Source: an uncultured Cloacibacillus sp. (GTDB lineage Bacteria > Synergistota > Synergistia > Synergistales > Synergistaceae). From it: a DNA stretch of 5,722 nucleotides. Made by a program: the position numbers and the translations under genes. The notes beneath the pieces were generated by a model. That model did not search any database and had not been told where the DNA came from. It saw only the letters and a program-made list of their open reading frames with translations. The DNA lies in contig CAKSWL010000155.1 of the NCBI GenBank assembly GCA_934511335.1, positions 1 through 5,722 of the forward strand, written 5' to 3'. Each line of letters starts with the position of its first letter. Within the stretch, counting starts at the first letter, position 1. This document shows, one piece after another, positions 1 to 5,722 of this stretch.

Positions 1-453
1 TTAAAGGAGGCGGTGAGCACATTTTTAGATCTTGAAAGGTGTTCGTCAGTAATAATGAAGCTGGAATGGTTGGGGCTCTTCGAAGAAAAACCGGTCCCCC
101 TCGGCAGCGGCACCATGAACCAGTTCGTTGAATGCCTGTATAATGACAAATTAGCCTTTGCCCCCGGGGAGCAGGATGTTTCTGTGATGGAGCACCGTTA
201 TGTGATCGAATATCCTAACAATAAGAGGGCGCTGCGCCGTTCGACTCTCATCGACTATGGCATTCCAAACGGAGATTTTTCCGTGGCACGCCTTACCGGC
301 CTTCCTCCAGCAATGGGAGCCCAGTTGATCCTTGAAGGGAAGATCAATAAGAGGGGCGTAATCACGCCGACAATGCCAGAAGTCTATGAACCGGAGCTCG
401 ACGCCCTTGAAAAGATGGGCATCGCCTTTAAGGAGAGCGAGACTGAGCTGTAA
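1..453 (+). CDS. Saccharopine dehydrogenase-family protein, C-terminal part (5' end outside window)
   Basis: The frame is open from base 1 to the TAA at 451-453, giving 150 residues. The motifs are those of the C-terminal domain of saccharopine dehydrogenase-like proteins: LEWLGLF near the start, a segment ending in LAFAPGEQD followed by VMEHRYVIEY, then STLIDYG, the helix LTGLPPAMGAQLILEGKI, and the closing PTMPEVYEPELDALEKMGI. Family members are roughly 400-450 residues with an N-terminal NAD(P)-binding Rossmann domain. That domain is not visible here, so the gene almost certainly begins upstream. The family interconverts saccharopine with lysine or glutamate plus a semialdehyde, or acts on related amino-acid conjugates, in the cytoplasm. 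The exact substrate cannot be read from this domain. A GTG at 13 sits only two bases after an AAAGGAGG sequence, too close for a normal start, so I do not take it as the start. A strong terminator follows 28 bases after the stop, so this is the last gene of its transcript. Confidence 0.8.
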   Translation, partial: LKEAVSTFLDLERCSSVIMKLEWLGLFEEKPVPLGSGTMNQFVECLYNDKLAFAPGEQDVSVMEHRYVIEYPNNKRALRRSTLIDYGIPNGDFSVARLTGLPPAMGAQLILEGKINKRGVITPTMPEVYEPELDALEKMGIAFKESETEL

Positions 454-481
454 TGTAAAAAATAACAAATCAAAGCGACCG

Positions 482-519
482 AAGTCCGGCTCCGGAAATC
501 TCAAGGAGCCGGACTTTTT
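482..519 (+). terminator. Rho-independent terminator after the saccharopine dehydrogenase-like gene
   Basis: A perfect 12-bp stem (AAGTCCGGCTCC at 482-493 with GGAGCCGGACTT at 505-516) closes an 11-base loop and runs into a T tract at 515-519. It lies 28 bases after the stop codon at 453. This is a textbook intrinsic terminator and separates the upstream transcript from the glutaminase gene. Confidence 0.93.
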
Positions 520-802
520 GGCACTCCGCTTAAGATATTCAACATATATTTCGCATAGAATGCGGCTATTCCAAGCCAGCATTTGGGGATAGAAACGCAT
601 TTTCGGCTAACTGCCTGAACCACGGACATGTCGGTTTTTAACGCTTTCCCTAATGTATGATTACCTTTTTATTTAGCCTGTTCCAGTATCACGCACAGCT
701 ATTGCAGGCGCTTATCTAAAAGAGTAAGTGCGGCCGCGTCTACATGTGCTGGCGGCGTCGGGTAAAATTAATTCCCAACGCTATCCCCCGCGCGGCGCCT
801 TT
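520..802. other. Intergenic stretch with no supported gene
   Basis: Both strands were read. Only short open stretches occur, without a convincing start, ribosome binding site or protein-family motif. The part from about 530 to 730 looks richer in A and T than the flanking genes. A short imperfect hairpin can be drawn at 755-762 with 774-781 (one mismatch). I see no tRNA, riboswitch core or terminal inverted repeats. It may be spacer or decayed sequence. Confidence 0.5.
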
Positions 803-811
803 TGCTATAAT
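803..811 (+). promoter_or_regulatory. Putative extended -10 promoter element for glutaminase
   Basis: TGCTATAAT at 803-811 matches the extended -10 consensus TGnTATAAT exactly, with the perfect hexamer TATAAT at 806-811. No good -35 hexamer lies 16-18 bases upstream, which extended -10 promoters can tolerate. It is correctly oriented, downstream of the previous gene's terminator and upstream of the glutaminase gene. Transcription would start near 818 and leave a leader of about 150 bases. The hexamer could still be a chance match. Confidence 0.45.
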
Positions 812-851
812 GTTCGCGGAGATCCTTTTTGAGTCGCAGTATGTGCTATGT

Positions 852-924
852 AAGCCCGATATTGGCGCGGGCTTGGGGATGTTTTCGCATCGGACGCGGA
901 CAACCGGCACGAGACAAGTCCCGC
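852..924 (+). promoter_or_regulatory. Possible structured 5' leader of glutaminase mRNA
   Basis: Within the predicted leader there is a perfect 7-bp hairpin (AAGCCCG at 852-858 with CGGGCTT at 868-874). A small GATG/CATC hairpin follows at 878-891. A third possible stem pairs GCGGAC at 896-901 with GTCCCGC at 918-924, with one bulged base. I do not recognise any known riboswitch core, including the glutamine-sensing glnA motif, and no T tract follows these stems. Hairpins of this size arise easily in GC-rich DNA, so this is only a candidate. Confidence 0.2.
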
Positions 925-954
925 ACAGGCGAAGCCGCGCGGAAAAAATCGTTT

Positions 955-961
955 AAAGGAG
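955..961 (+). promoter_or_regulatory. Ribosome binding site of glutaminase
   Basis: AAAGGAG at 955-961 lies six bases before the ATG at 968. This is near-ideal Shine-Dalgarno placement and fixes the glutaminase start. Confidence 0.85.
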
Positions 962-967
962 CAGGTC

Positions 968-1909
968 ATGGAGAATATATGCGATTTATTGAATGAACAG
1001 TTTTTGAACAGCGTCGGAAATATCGCCCGGGTCATGTCCGCCGACGGAAAAGTAGCGGACTATATTCCGGAACTCTCGCTAATGTCAGCGGAACTTTTCT
1101 CTCTTAGCTGCCAGGGCGTCGATTCTTCGCTGATTGAGACCGGCGACAGGGAGCAGCTCTTCACGATGCAGTCTATCTCGAAGATCTTAGCCCTTTCTTT
1201 CGCTATTGAGAATTTCGGCAGGGAAAATGTCTTCCGCCACGTCGGCATGGAGGCGAGCGCCGATTCTTTCAACTCTCTCATGCGTATCGAGATGACCGCT
1301 TCGAAGCCCTCGAATCCTTTCATGAACGCGGGAGCGATCGCCGTCTGCTCGCTCATTTACAAGGCATACAAAGAGGAATCCGCCAAAAGGCTCGTCTCCT
1401 TTATGGAGAGCGTCACGGGGCGGAATAACGGTTTTGACGAACGGGTATTTTTCTCGGAAAAACGCAGCGCCGACCGCAACCGCGCGCTCGCCTTTTTTAT
1501 GAAGAGTATGGGGCTGCTGCATGGAGACGTCGAGGCGATTCTTGATTTCTATTTTAATCTTTGCAGCCTGCGCTGCACAAGCGGCGACCTCGCGAGGATC
1601 GGCGCCATGATCGCCTCCGGCGGCAGATCTGTCATATCAGGGGAAAAAGTCCTTGAAAAAGAAACCGTCTTCACCCTGCTCGGCCTCATGAGCACCTGCG
1701 GCCTTTACAATGAATCAGGAGAGTTCTCGGTGCGCGTCGGCCTCCCCGGGAAGAGCGGCGTCTCCGGCGGCATCCTCGTCGCCGTCCCCGGCAGGATGGG
1801 CATCGGCGTATTTTCACCGGCCTTGAACGCCAAGGGCAATTCTGTCGCGGGGATCAAGGCGCTAGAGCTGCTCTCCGAAAAACTTGACCTGCGCGGCCTC
1901 GGCCAATAG
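968..1909 (+). CDS. glsA: Glutaminase (serine-dependent, beta-lactamase-like fold)
   Basis: This gene encodes a 313-residue cytoplasmic enzyme that hydrolyses L-glutamine to L-glutamate and ammonia. The length matches bacterial glutaminases of the GlsA/YbaS type (about 305-310). Seen in the sequence: the N-terminal block GKVADYIPEL (residues 28-37); QSISK with the catalytic SxxK pair Ser69 and Lys72; NPFMNAGAI (116-124) with Asn120; SEKRSADRN with Glu164 and Asn171; Tyr195; CGLYNESGEF with Tyr247; and GKSGVSGGI (261-269) with Ser263 and Val265. From memory of E. coli YbaS, these fall at a constant offset of about three from its active-site residues, so the site looks complete. There is no signal peptide and there are no membrane segments. 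The start is fixed by a strong ribosome binding site at 955-961. The gene appears monocistronic: a terminator lies upstream and convergent glnS lies downstream. In an amino-acid fermenter it would feed glutamine into glutamate catabolism. In other bacteria it serves nitrogen supply or acid resistance. Confidence 0.95.
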   Translation: MENICDLLNEQFLNSVGNIARVMSADGKVADYIPELSLMSAELFSLSCQGVDSSLIETGDREQLFTMQSISKILALSFAIENFGRENVFRHVGMEASADSFNSLMRIEMTASKPSNPFMNAGAIAVCSLIYKAYKEESAKRLVSFMESVTGRNNGFDERVFFSEKRSADRNRALAFFMKSMGLLHGDVEAILDFYFNLCSLRCTSGDLARIGAMIASGGRSVISGEKVLEKETVFTLLGLMSTCGLYNESGEFSVRVGLPGKSGVSGGILVAVPGRMGIGVFSPALNAKGNSVAGIKALELLSEKLDLRGLGQ

Positions 1910-1933
1910 GCGGAGCGCTCGCCGTGCGCTGAG

Positions 1934-1962
1934 AAAACTCCCCGAGGGGGACGAGGGGTTTT
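1934..1962 (+). terminator. Weak hairpin with T run after glutaminase
   Basis: CCCC at 1940-1943 can pair with GGGG at 1955-1958, flanked by AAAA (1934-1937) and TTTT (1959-1962) with a two-base bulge. A competing small hairpin, TCCCC (1939-1943) with GGGGA (1947-1951), uses the same arm. It begins 24 bases after the glutaminase stop and could be a first, inefficient termination site ahead of the stronger hairpin at 2024-2063. Confidence 0.35.
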
Positions 1963-2023
1963 ATACGCTTCAAGGCCCTGCTGCGCGAAGTTGGTCTCGC
2001 GGGCATTTCGGCGTTTTCTTGAG

Positions 2024-2063
2024 GATAAAGAGGGGAGGCCCCGCGGGAGCTCCCCTCTTTATC
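2024..2063. terminator. Probable bidirectional terminator between convergent glutaminase and glnS
   Basis: A perfect 14-bp inverted repeat (GATAAAGAGGGGAG at 2024-2037 with its complement at 2050-2063) encloses a 12-base loop. On the + strand it is followed by the T-rich TTTACTCTTT. On the - strand the distal arm ends in CTCTTTATC, with only a weak T-rich tail. It lies 114 bases after the glutaminase stop and 26 bases after the glnS stop. One hairpin serving both convergent genes is the simplest reading. The lack of a long uninterrupted T tract lowers certainty about efficiency. Confidence 0.75.
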
Positions 2064-2089
2064 TTTACTCTTTAACCGCGAGGTGAATA

Positions 2090-3766
2090 TTATCGCCTCT
2101 TTTGCTCTTTGCCCCAAGAGTCTTTCAGCGACACCGTGAGGTTGAAGACCGGCCTTTCCGGCGTGGTGGCCGTGTCGGCGCAGAAGTAGCCGTGACGCAG
2201 GAATTGAAACTTGTCGAGCGGCGCGGCCCGCGCAAGCGCCGGTTCGACGAGCGCCTCTTCCATGACGACGAGCGACTGCGGGTCGAGATAGTCTTTGTAG
2301 TCTTTGCCCTCTTCCATATCGTTCATGTTACGGAGGGTGAAGAGGCGCCCGTAGAGGTTGATCTTCGCCTTGACGGCGTCGCCGGCCCACACCCAGTGAA
2401 GGGTGCCCTTTATCTTGCGCCCATCGGGAGCGTCGCCGCCGCGGCTGTCCATATCGACCGAACAGCGCAGCTCCGTTACGTTGCCGCCGGCGTCCTTTAT
2501 CACTTCGCTGCATCTGATGATGTAGGCGTGCTTGAGGCGCACCTCTTTGCCAGGCGACAGGCGGAAGAAGCCTTTTACAGGCTCTTCCATGAAATCGCCG
2601 CGCTCGATGTAAAGCTCTCTGCCGATCTTCACAGTCCGGCTGCCGGCCCCGGCATCCTCGGGGTTATTTTCGGCGGGAAGCTCGTCGACAAAGCCCTCGG
2701 GCCAGTTTTCAAGCACCACCTTAAGCGGATTGAGCACCGCCATGCCGCGAAGCGCCGTCTTGTTAAGCTCCTCGCGCAGGCAGTGCTGTAAAAGCTCGAC
2801 CTCCACCATGCTGTCGGCCTTCGCGACGCCGATCTCGCGGCAGAAGCGGCGGATGGCGGCGGCGGTGTAGCCGCGGCGGCGGAAGCCGCAGATGGTGGGC
2901 ATCCGGGGGTCGTCCCAGCCGTCGACGATGCCGAGCGAGACCAGCTCTAGCAGTTTGCGTTTGCTCATCACCGTATAGGTGAGGTTGAGGCGCGCAAATT
3001 CATACTGGCGCGGCACATGCGGCACGTCGACATTCGCGATGAACCAGTCGTAGAGCGGCCGGTGATCCTGAAATTCAAGGGTGCATATCGAATGGGTGAC
3101 GCCCTCGATGGCGTCCTCGTAGCCGTGGGCGAAGTCGTACATCGGGTAGACGCACCATTTGGCTCCCGTGCGGTGATGCTCGCGTTTTAAGATGCGGTAG
3201 ATGACGGGGTCGCGCAGGTTTAGGTTGCTGCTCGCCATATCGATCTTCGCGCGCAGGACGCGGCTGCCCTCCTCAAACTCGCCCGCCGTCATCCGCGCGA
3301 AGAGGTCAAGGTTTTCCTCAACGCCGCGTTCGCGATAGGGAGAGTCGACGCCGGGCTTTGTCAGCGTGCCGCGGTTGGCGCGGATCTCTTCCGCGTTCTG
3401 ATCATCGACGTAGGCTTTGCCAGCCCGGATTAGGGACAGGGCCCATTCGTAAAACTGCCCGAAATAGTCGGAGGCATAACATAGTTCGGCCCACTCAAAG
3501 CCGAGCCATTTGACATCAGCCATGATCGCGTCGACATATTCCGTATCCTCTTTCGCCGGGTTCGTGTCGTCAAAGCGCAGATTGCACCGGCCGCCAAACT
3601 GTTCGGCCATGCCGAAGTTAAGGCAGATGGATTTTGCATGTCCGATGTGGAGATAGCCGTTGGGCTCCGGGGGGAATCTTGTAATCACCTCTTTGACCGT
3701 TCCGTTTGCGAGATCCTTGGTGATGATCTCTTCAATAAAATTCTGGTTTTTGTTTTCTGAAGCCAT
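2090..3766 (-). CDS. glnS: Glutaminyl-tRNA synthetase
   Basis: This 558-residue cytoplasmic class I synthetase joins L-glutamine to tRNA-Gln using ATP. The length is close to E. coli GlnRS (about 554). The catalytic Rossmann domain opens with RFPPEPNGYLHIGHAKS (30-46), which contains the HIGH signature at 40-43. RFDDTNP follows at 64-70, with Asp66 in the position that binds substrate. YPMYDFAHGYED (207-218) holds the Tyr of the glutamine pocket (Tyr210), and VMSKRKL (266-272) is the KMSKS-type loop in its GlnRS form. The C-terminal anticodon-binding beta-barrels are visible as YIERGDFMEEP (386-396), FFRLSPGKEVRL (400-411), GTLHWV (454-459), LYGRLF (471-476) and the late QFLRHGYF (521-528). 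The GlnRS form of these motifs, with this C-terminal domain, separates it from glutamyl-tRNA synthetase. The ATG is set by GGAGG at 3774-3778. It is the last gene of the leftward cluster, 21 bases after asparaginase. Its presence implies direct charging of tRNA-Gln, not obligatory transamidation by GatCAB. Confidence 0.97.
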   Translation of the reverse strand: MASENKNQNFIEEIITKDLANGTVKEVITRFPPEPNGYLHIGHAKSICLNFGMAEQFGGRCNLRFDDTNPAKEDTEYVDAIMADVKWLGFEWAELCYASDYFGQFYEWALSLIRAGKAYVDDQNAEEIRANRGTLTKPGVDSPYRERGVEENLDLFARMTAGEFEEGSRVLRAKIDMASSNLNLRDPVIYRILKREHHRTGAKWCVYPMYDFAHGYEDAIEGVTHSICTLEFQDHRPLYDWFIANVDVPHVPRQYEFARLNLTYTVMSKRKLLELVSLGIVDGWDDPRMPTICGFRRRGYTAAAIRRFCREIGVAKADSMVEVELLQHCLREELNKTALRGMAVLNPLKVVLENWPEGFVDELPAENNPEDAGAGSRTVKIGRELYIERGDFMEEPVKGFFRLSPGKEVRLKHAYIIRCSEVIKDAGGNVTELRCSVDMDSRGGDAPDGRKIKGTLHWVWAGDAVKAKINLYGRLFTLRNMNDMEEGKDYKDYLDPQSLVVMEEALVEPALARAAPLDKFQFLRHGYFCADTATTPERPVFNLTVSLKDSWGKEQKRR

Positions 3767-3773
3767 TGGGCCG

Positions 3774-3778
3774 CCTCC
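3774..3778 (-). promoter_or_regulatory. Ribosome binding site of glnS
   Basis: On the minus strand GGAGG lies seven bases upstream of the glnS ATG (3766-3764). It sits inside the 21-base gap after the asparaginase stop, so glnS can be translated independently from the shared transcript. Confidence 0.85.
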
Positions 3779-3787
3779 AATTATTTA

Positions 3788-4750
3788 TTAAAATTTTTCC
3801 AGATATAATTGCAAAATATCCTCCGGCTCTTCCGGAGAGGCCAGTAGTGAAAGATATGATAATGCAATCAGGAACTCAAGGGAATAGCTTCCCTGATTAA
3901 AAACGGAAAAGTTTTCTTTGGCGAGTTCCGCGATGCCGACGCCGCCGTAAAAGGCGGGATTCTTTTTGCCGCGGGCGCAGGAGCTCGCGGCGATGACGGC
4001 CGGCCTCCGCCTCTCGTCTGGAAACGCCTGCGCCAGCTGCCGGCGCAGGCGCTGCGGCATGTTTCCGGCGCCGTATCCGGCGATGATAAGTATCCGGCGG
4101 AAGACGAAGTGCGGCAGCGCCGCGGGATGCAGGACGACGAGTTCCATATTTTCGGCAGCCCGGCGCCAGTCCGCCTCTTTAGGGGCAAGGGTGCGGCAGA
4201 GCTCATTCAGCGGCAGCGTTCCGTCCCCGGTGGAGACATAGGCGGAGAGCGACTCGGCATCCTCTTTGTGGACGAAGGGCCCCAGGTAATCATTCCCGTC
4301 AAAATGGATAAAGACGCCTCCTTCCCGGGCACAGAGAAGCCGGGCGGCGCCGCAGAGGTTCGCCTCGCCGTCGAAGTCCGGAGCCTCGGGCGTTCGCTGG
4401 CTGCCGGTGAGCACCACGGCGGTCCCGGGGTCGGCCGTCAGCGAAAGCCAGGCGGCGGTATAGGCCATCGTATCGGTGCCATGGATCACAAGGACCTTTT
4501 TCACGCCGCGCGCGGCCGCCTCGTTTATCCTTTTCGTCAGCAGCAGCCATTCTGCCGGAGAAATGTCGGAGCTGTCGCAGCCGGCCTCGCCGAAGACGAG
4601 GTCCACGCCGCAGGAATATCCTTTTTCCTGTAATAATTTTTCCGCCTTTTGAAGAATACCCAGCGCCGCTTCTGGATCCGGCGCCGCGCCGCCCCCGTGA
4701 TCTACGGATACGATCGTGCCGCCGGTGGAAATTATCAGGGCCTCTTTCAT
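3788..4750 (-). CDS. ansA: L-asparaginase, cytoplasmic type I-like
   Basis: This 320-residue enzyme is predicted to hydrolyse L-asparagine to aspartate and ammonia. Both threonine signatures of the asparaginase/glutaminase superfamily are present. ISTGGTI (7-13) carries the nucleophile Thr12. VIHGTDTMAYTAAWLSL (88-104) carries the second catalytic Thr92 and Asp93. CDSSDI (58-63) supplies the substrate-binding Ser, TGSQRTPEAPDFDGEANL (115-132) is the usual following block, and Lys162 in VHK probably matches the catalytic Lys. AGYGAGNMP (224-232) is the C-terminal domain motif. There is no signal peptide, so it should act in the cytoplasm, which suggests the type I class and not a periplasmic type II enzyme. 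Archaeal GatD shares this fold but is longer, with an N-terminal barrel that is absent here. The ATG overlaps the stop of the upstream membrane-protein gene by one base (TGATG), indicating translational coupling, and glnS follows 21 bases later. Glutaminase side activity is possible and cannot be judged from sequence. Confidence 0.92.
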   Translation of the reverse strand: MKEALIISTGGTIVSVDHGGGAAPDPEAALGILQKAEKLLQEKGYSCGVDLVFGEAGCDSSDISPAEWLLLTKRINEAAARGVKKVLVIHGTDTMAYTAAWLSLTADPGTAVVLTGSQRTPEAPDFDGEANLCGAARLLCAREGGVFIHFDGNDYLGPFVHKEDAESLSAYVSTGDGTLPLNELCRTLAPKEADWRRAAENMELVVLHPAALPHFVFRRILIIAGYGAGNMPQRLRRQLAQAFPDERRRPAVIAASSCARGKKNPAFYGGVGIAELAKENFSVFNQGSYSLEFLIALSYLSLLASPEEPEDILQLYLEKF

Positions 4751-4769
4751 CAGAACGCCGCCGCCTCCT
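4748..4769 (-). promoter_or_regulatory. Overlapping stop/start (TGATG) and distant Shine-Dalgarno of asparaginase
   Basis: The upstream stop TGA (4752-4750) shares its last base with the asparaginase ATG (4750-4748). The nearest Shine-Dalgarno, AGGAGG at 4769-4764, is 13 bases from the ATG, longer than optimal. Initiation therefore probably depends at least partly on ribosomes finishing the upstream gene, which would tie asparaginase output to it. Confidence 0.7.
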
Positions 4770-5722
4770 GCGAGAGCAGGATCCCTTCATACCAGAGCAG
4801 CGTCATCGCGATCACCGTCAGGATCGGGACCAGACTTCCCCGAACGGGCTTGGGGATCTTGCTTTCGATAAATTCCACGGCTATCCAGCACACCGGCACC
4901 AGGAATAGCCGCGCGGACACCACCGCGAGCCAGAATACGATGAAGTTGAGCGCCTGACCGCGCCACGAGATTCCCAGCCCCTCGCTCAGCGTCGTGATCA
5001 GATCGGCGGGGAAAAGGATGTAAGTGACCAGCGATATCACGATGAAGGCTCTGAACGTCGACCATATCTGCAGCATCCCCCGCGGCGCCCCCTCAAATTC
5101 CGGCGATTCTCCCTGGCGGAAAAGGCCGCTTCCCGCCGCGATGCTCCGGTGAGGAATCTGGCTCAAAATCACAAAGACAAAGAGCAGGATGCCGCCTATC
5201 CCCCAGCCGGACATGGAGGCAAAGTCTCCCGCGATGGAAAATGAATTGAGGCTGAACGGGTCGCTGTCGAGGCCGTTCTTGGTGAAGAAGGAGGCCAGCG
5301 AAGCGCAGCAGGCCATCAGCGGCGCAAGCAGCCGCAGCATATTGCGCATCTCGCCGCGGGCGATCTCGTTGCCGGTATCAGTCCCCAGCGAATAGAGCGA
5401 TATGAGCGCGAAAACTTCCGACAACAGCATGAAATGCACCAGCTGTATTAGGTCCGAGCCATTGTCGATTATTGGTATGAAGGTGCAGAAGGGCAGGCTC
5501 GCGCATACCGTCATCAACGAGGCGATCGCCAGAGAGGGGCAGTAAAGGGAGATATTGACGGCGGCGCTCCCAGGCAGGCCGATCTCCAGGCGGAAGAGGG
5601 CGCGCAGGCTCCTGACTATCGGCGCGCCTGAGCCTTCCCGCCGTTTTTTCAGAACGGAAAAGGCCAGCCGCAAGTATAGCTTCTCCGTCATTATCGCCGC
5701 GACGAGCGCAAAGCACATCAGC
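4750..5722 (-). CDS. NuoH/EchB-like integral membrane subunit of a complex I or hydrogenase-type assembly (5' end outside window)
   Basis: The frame stays open to the right edge. Its first ATG in the window (5718-5716) has no room for a visible ribosome binding site, and the first transmembrane helix usual in this family is largely missing. I therefore call it 5'-truncated, probably by a few to a few tens of residues. Numbered from that ATG, about seven hydrophobic segments are visible (roughly 55-83, 89-111, 125-145, 168-188, 216-236, 256-282, 294-314). Family resemblance comes from the order of weak motifs. A basic loop KKRREGSGAP (24-33) is followed by RSLRALFRLE, like the RRGPP..Q...DL.KL..KE region. 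SPEFEGAPRGMLQIW (205-219) resembles the EYSGPLLALLE segment before a helix ending in LFP, and ESKIPKPVRG precedes the last helix. These recall EchB, HyfC and NuoH, which anchor the hydrophilic arm of membrane-bound hydrogenases and complex I. Several family acidic residues seem absent, so it is a divergent member. It heads the visible part of the operon with asparaginase and glnS. Confidence 0.55.
   Translation of the reverse strand, partial: LMCFALVAAIMTEKLYLRLAFSVLKKRREGSGAPIVRSLRALFRLEIGLPGSAAVNISLYCPSLAIASLMTVCASLPFCTFIPIIDNGSDLIQLVHFMLLSEVFALISLYSLGTDTGNEIARGEMRNMLRLLAPLMACCASLASFFTKNGLDSDPFSLNSFSIAGDFASMSGWGIGGILLFVFVILSQIPHRSIAAGSGLFRQGESPEFEGAPRGMLQIWSTFRAFIVISLVTYILFPADLITTLSEGLGISWRGQALNFIVFWLAVVSARLFLVPVCWIAVEFIESKIPKPVRGSLVPILTVIAMTLLWYEGILLSQEAAAF

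Noticed and set aside
13..453. A free-standing small protein starting at the GTG at 13 after AAAGGAGG
   Set aside because: The Shine-Dalgarno-like sequence is only two bases from the GTG, the frame stays open to base 1, and the content is a C-terminal domain normally preceded by a Rossmann domain. A truncated view of a longer gene is simpler.
151..600. A 149-codon minus-strand open frame over the saccharopine dehydrogenase-like gene and its terminator
   Set aside because: It runs through a strong terminator hairpin and opposite clear family motifs, with no recognisable product.
744..956. A 70-codon + strand open frame upstream of glutaminase
   Set aside because: Its translation is Arg-rich with no motif, it spans the promoter-like sequence and leader hairpins, and it lacks a good ribosome binding site.
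818..960. A 6S RNA, SRP RNA or known riboswitch in the glutaminase leader
   Set aside because: None of the conserved cores of these RNAs could be recognised by eye, and the hairpins seen are short.
2102..2791. A 229-codon open frame on the + strand opposite glnS
   Set aside because: It lies wholly antisense to a gene with clear GlnRS motifs, has low-complexity Arg/Val/Ala-rich translation, no family motif and no convincing ribosome binding site. It is a shadow of GC-rich codon use.
4109..4633. A 174-codon open frame on the + strand opposite asparaginase
   Set aside because: It is antisense to a well-supported asparaginase, its translation is Gly/Arg-rich and no motif is recognisable.
3788..4750. 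Archaeal-type GatD, the tRNA-dependent amidotransferase subunit, suggested by adjacency to glnS
   Set aside because: GatD carries an extra N-terminal barrel and partners with GatE. Here the catalytic ISTGGTI motif begins at residue 7 and no GatE is present, so a plain asparaginase fits better.

Overview
The window looks like bacterial chromosome of moderately high G+C content. It holds five protein genes, two of them cut by the window edges, arranged as two rightward genes facing a leftward three-gene cluster. The theme is amino-acid and amide-nitrogen metabolism: saccharopine dehydrogenase-like protein, glutaminase, asparaginase and glutaminyl-tRNA synthetase, plus a membrane subunit of an Ech/complex I-like assembly. 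This mix, with strong AAGGAG-type ribosome binding sites, would suit an anaerobic amino-acid fermenter such as a member of Synergistota. That assignment rests on gene content only and is tentative.

Left part (1-967): the 3' end of a saccharopine dehydrogenase-family gene (+), then a strong intrinsic terminator at 482-519. A non-coding stretch of about 450 bases follows. It carries an extended -10 promoter-like sequence near 803-811 and a leader of roughly 150 bases, with several possible hairpins, before the next gene.

Middle (968-2089): a complete glutaminase gene (+), with its serine-type active-site residues intact. It ends in a 180-base convergent intergenic region with a weak hairpin and a perfect 14-bp hairpin (2024-2063) that probably terminates transcription from both sides.

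Right part (2090-5722, minus strand, read right to left): a NuoH/EchB-like membrane protein cut by the right edge, then a type I-like L-asparaginase whose ATG overlaps the preceding stop (TGATG), then glutaminyl-tRNA synthetase 21 bases further on. The tight spacing implies one transcript, with its promoter outside the window. Glutaminase and asparaginase release ammonia from Gln and Asn, giving Glu and Asp. GlnRS charges tRNA-Gln directly with Gln, so the cell draws on free glutamine for translation while also carrying an enzyme that destroys it. I found no RNA genes, CRISPR arrays, insertion sequences or phage genes. No clearly undescribed system is visible. The less ordinary points are the operon pairing, the divergent membrane subunit and the long glutaminase leader.
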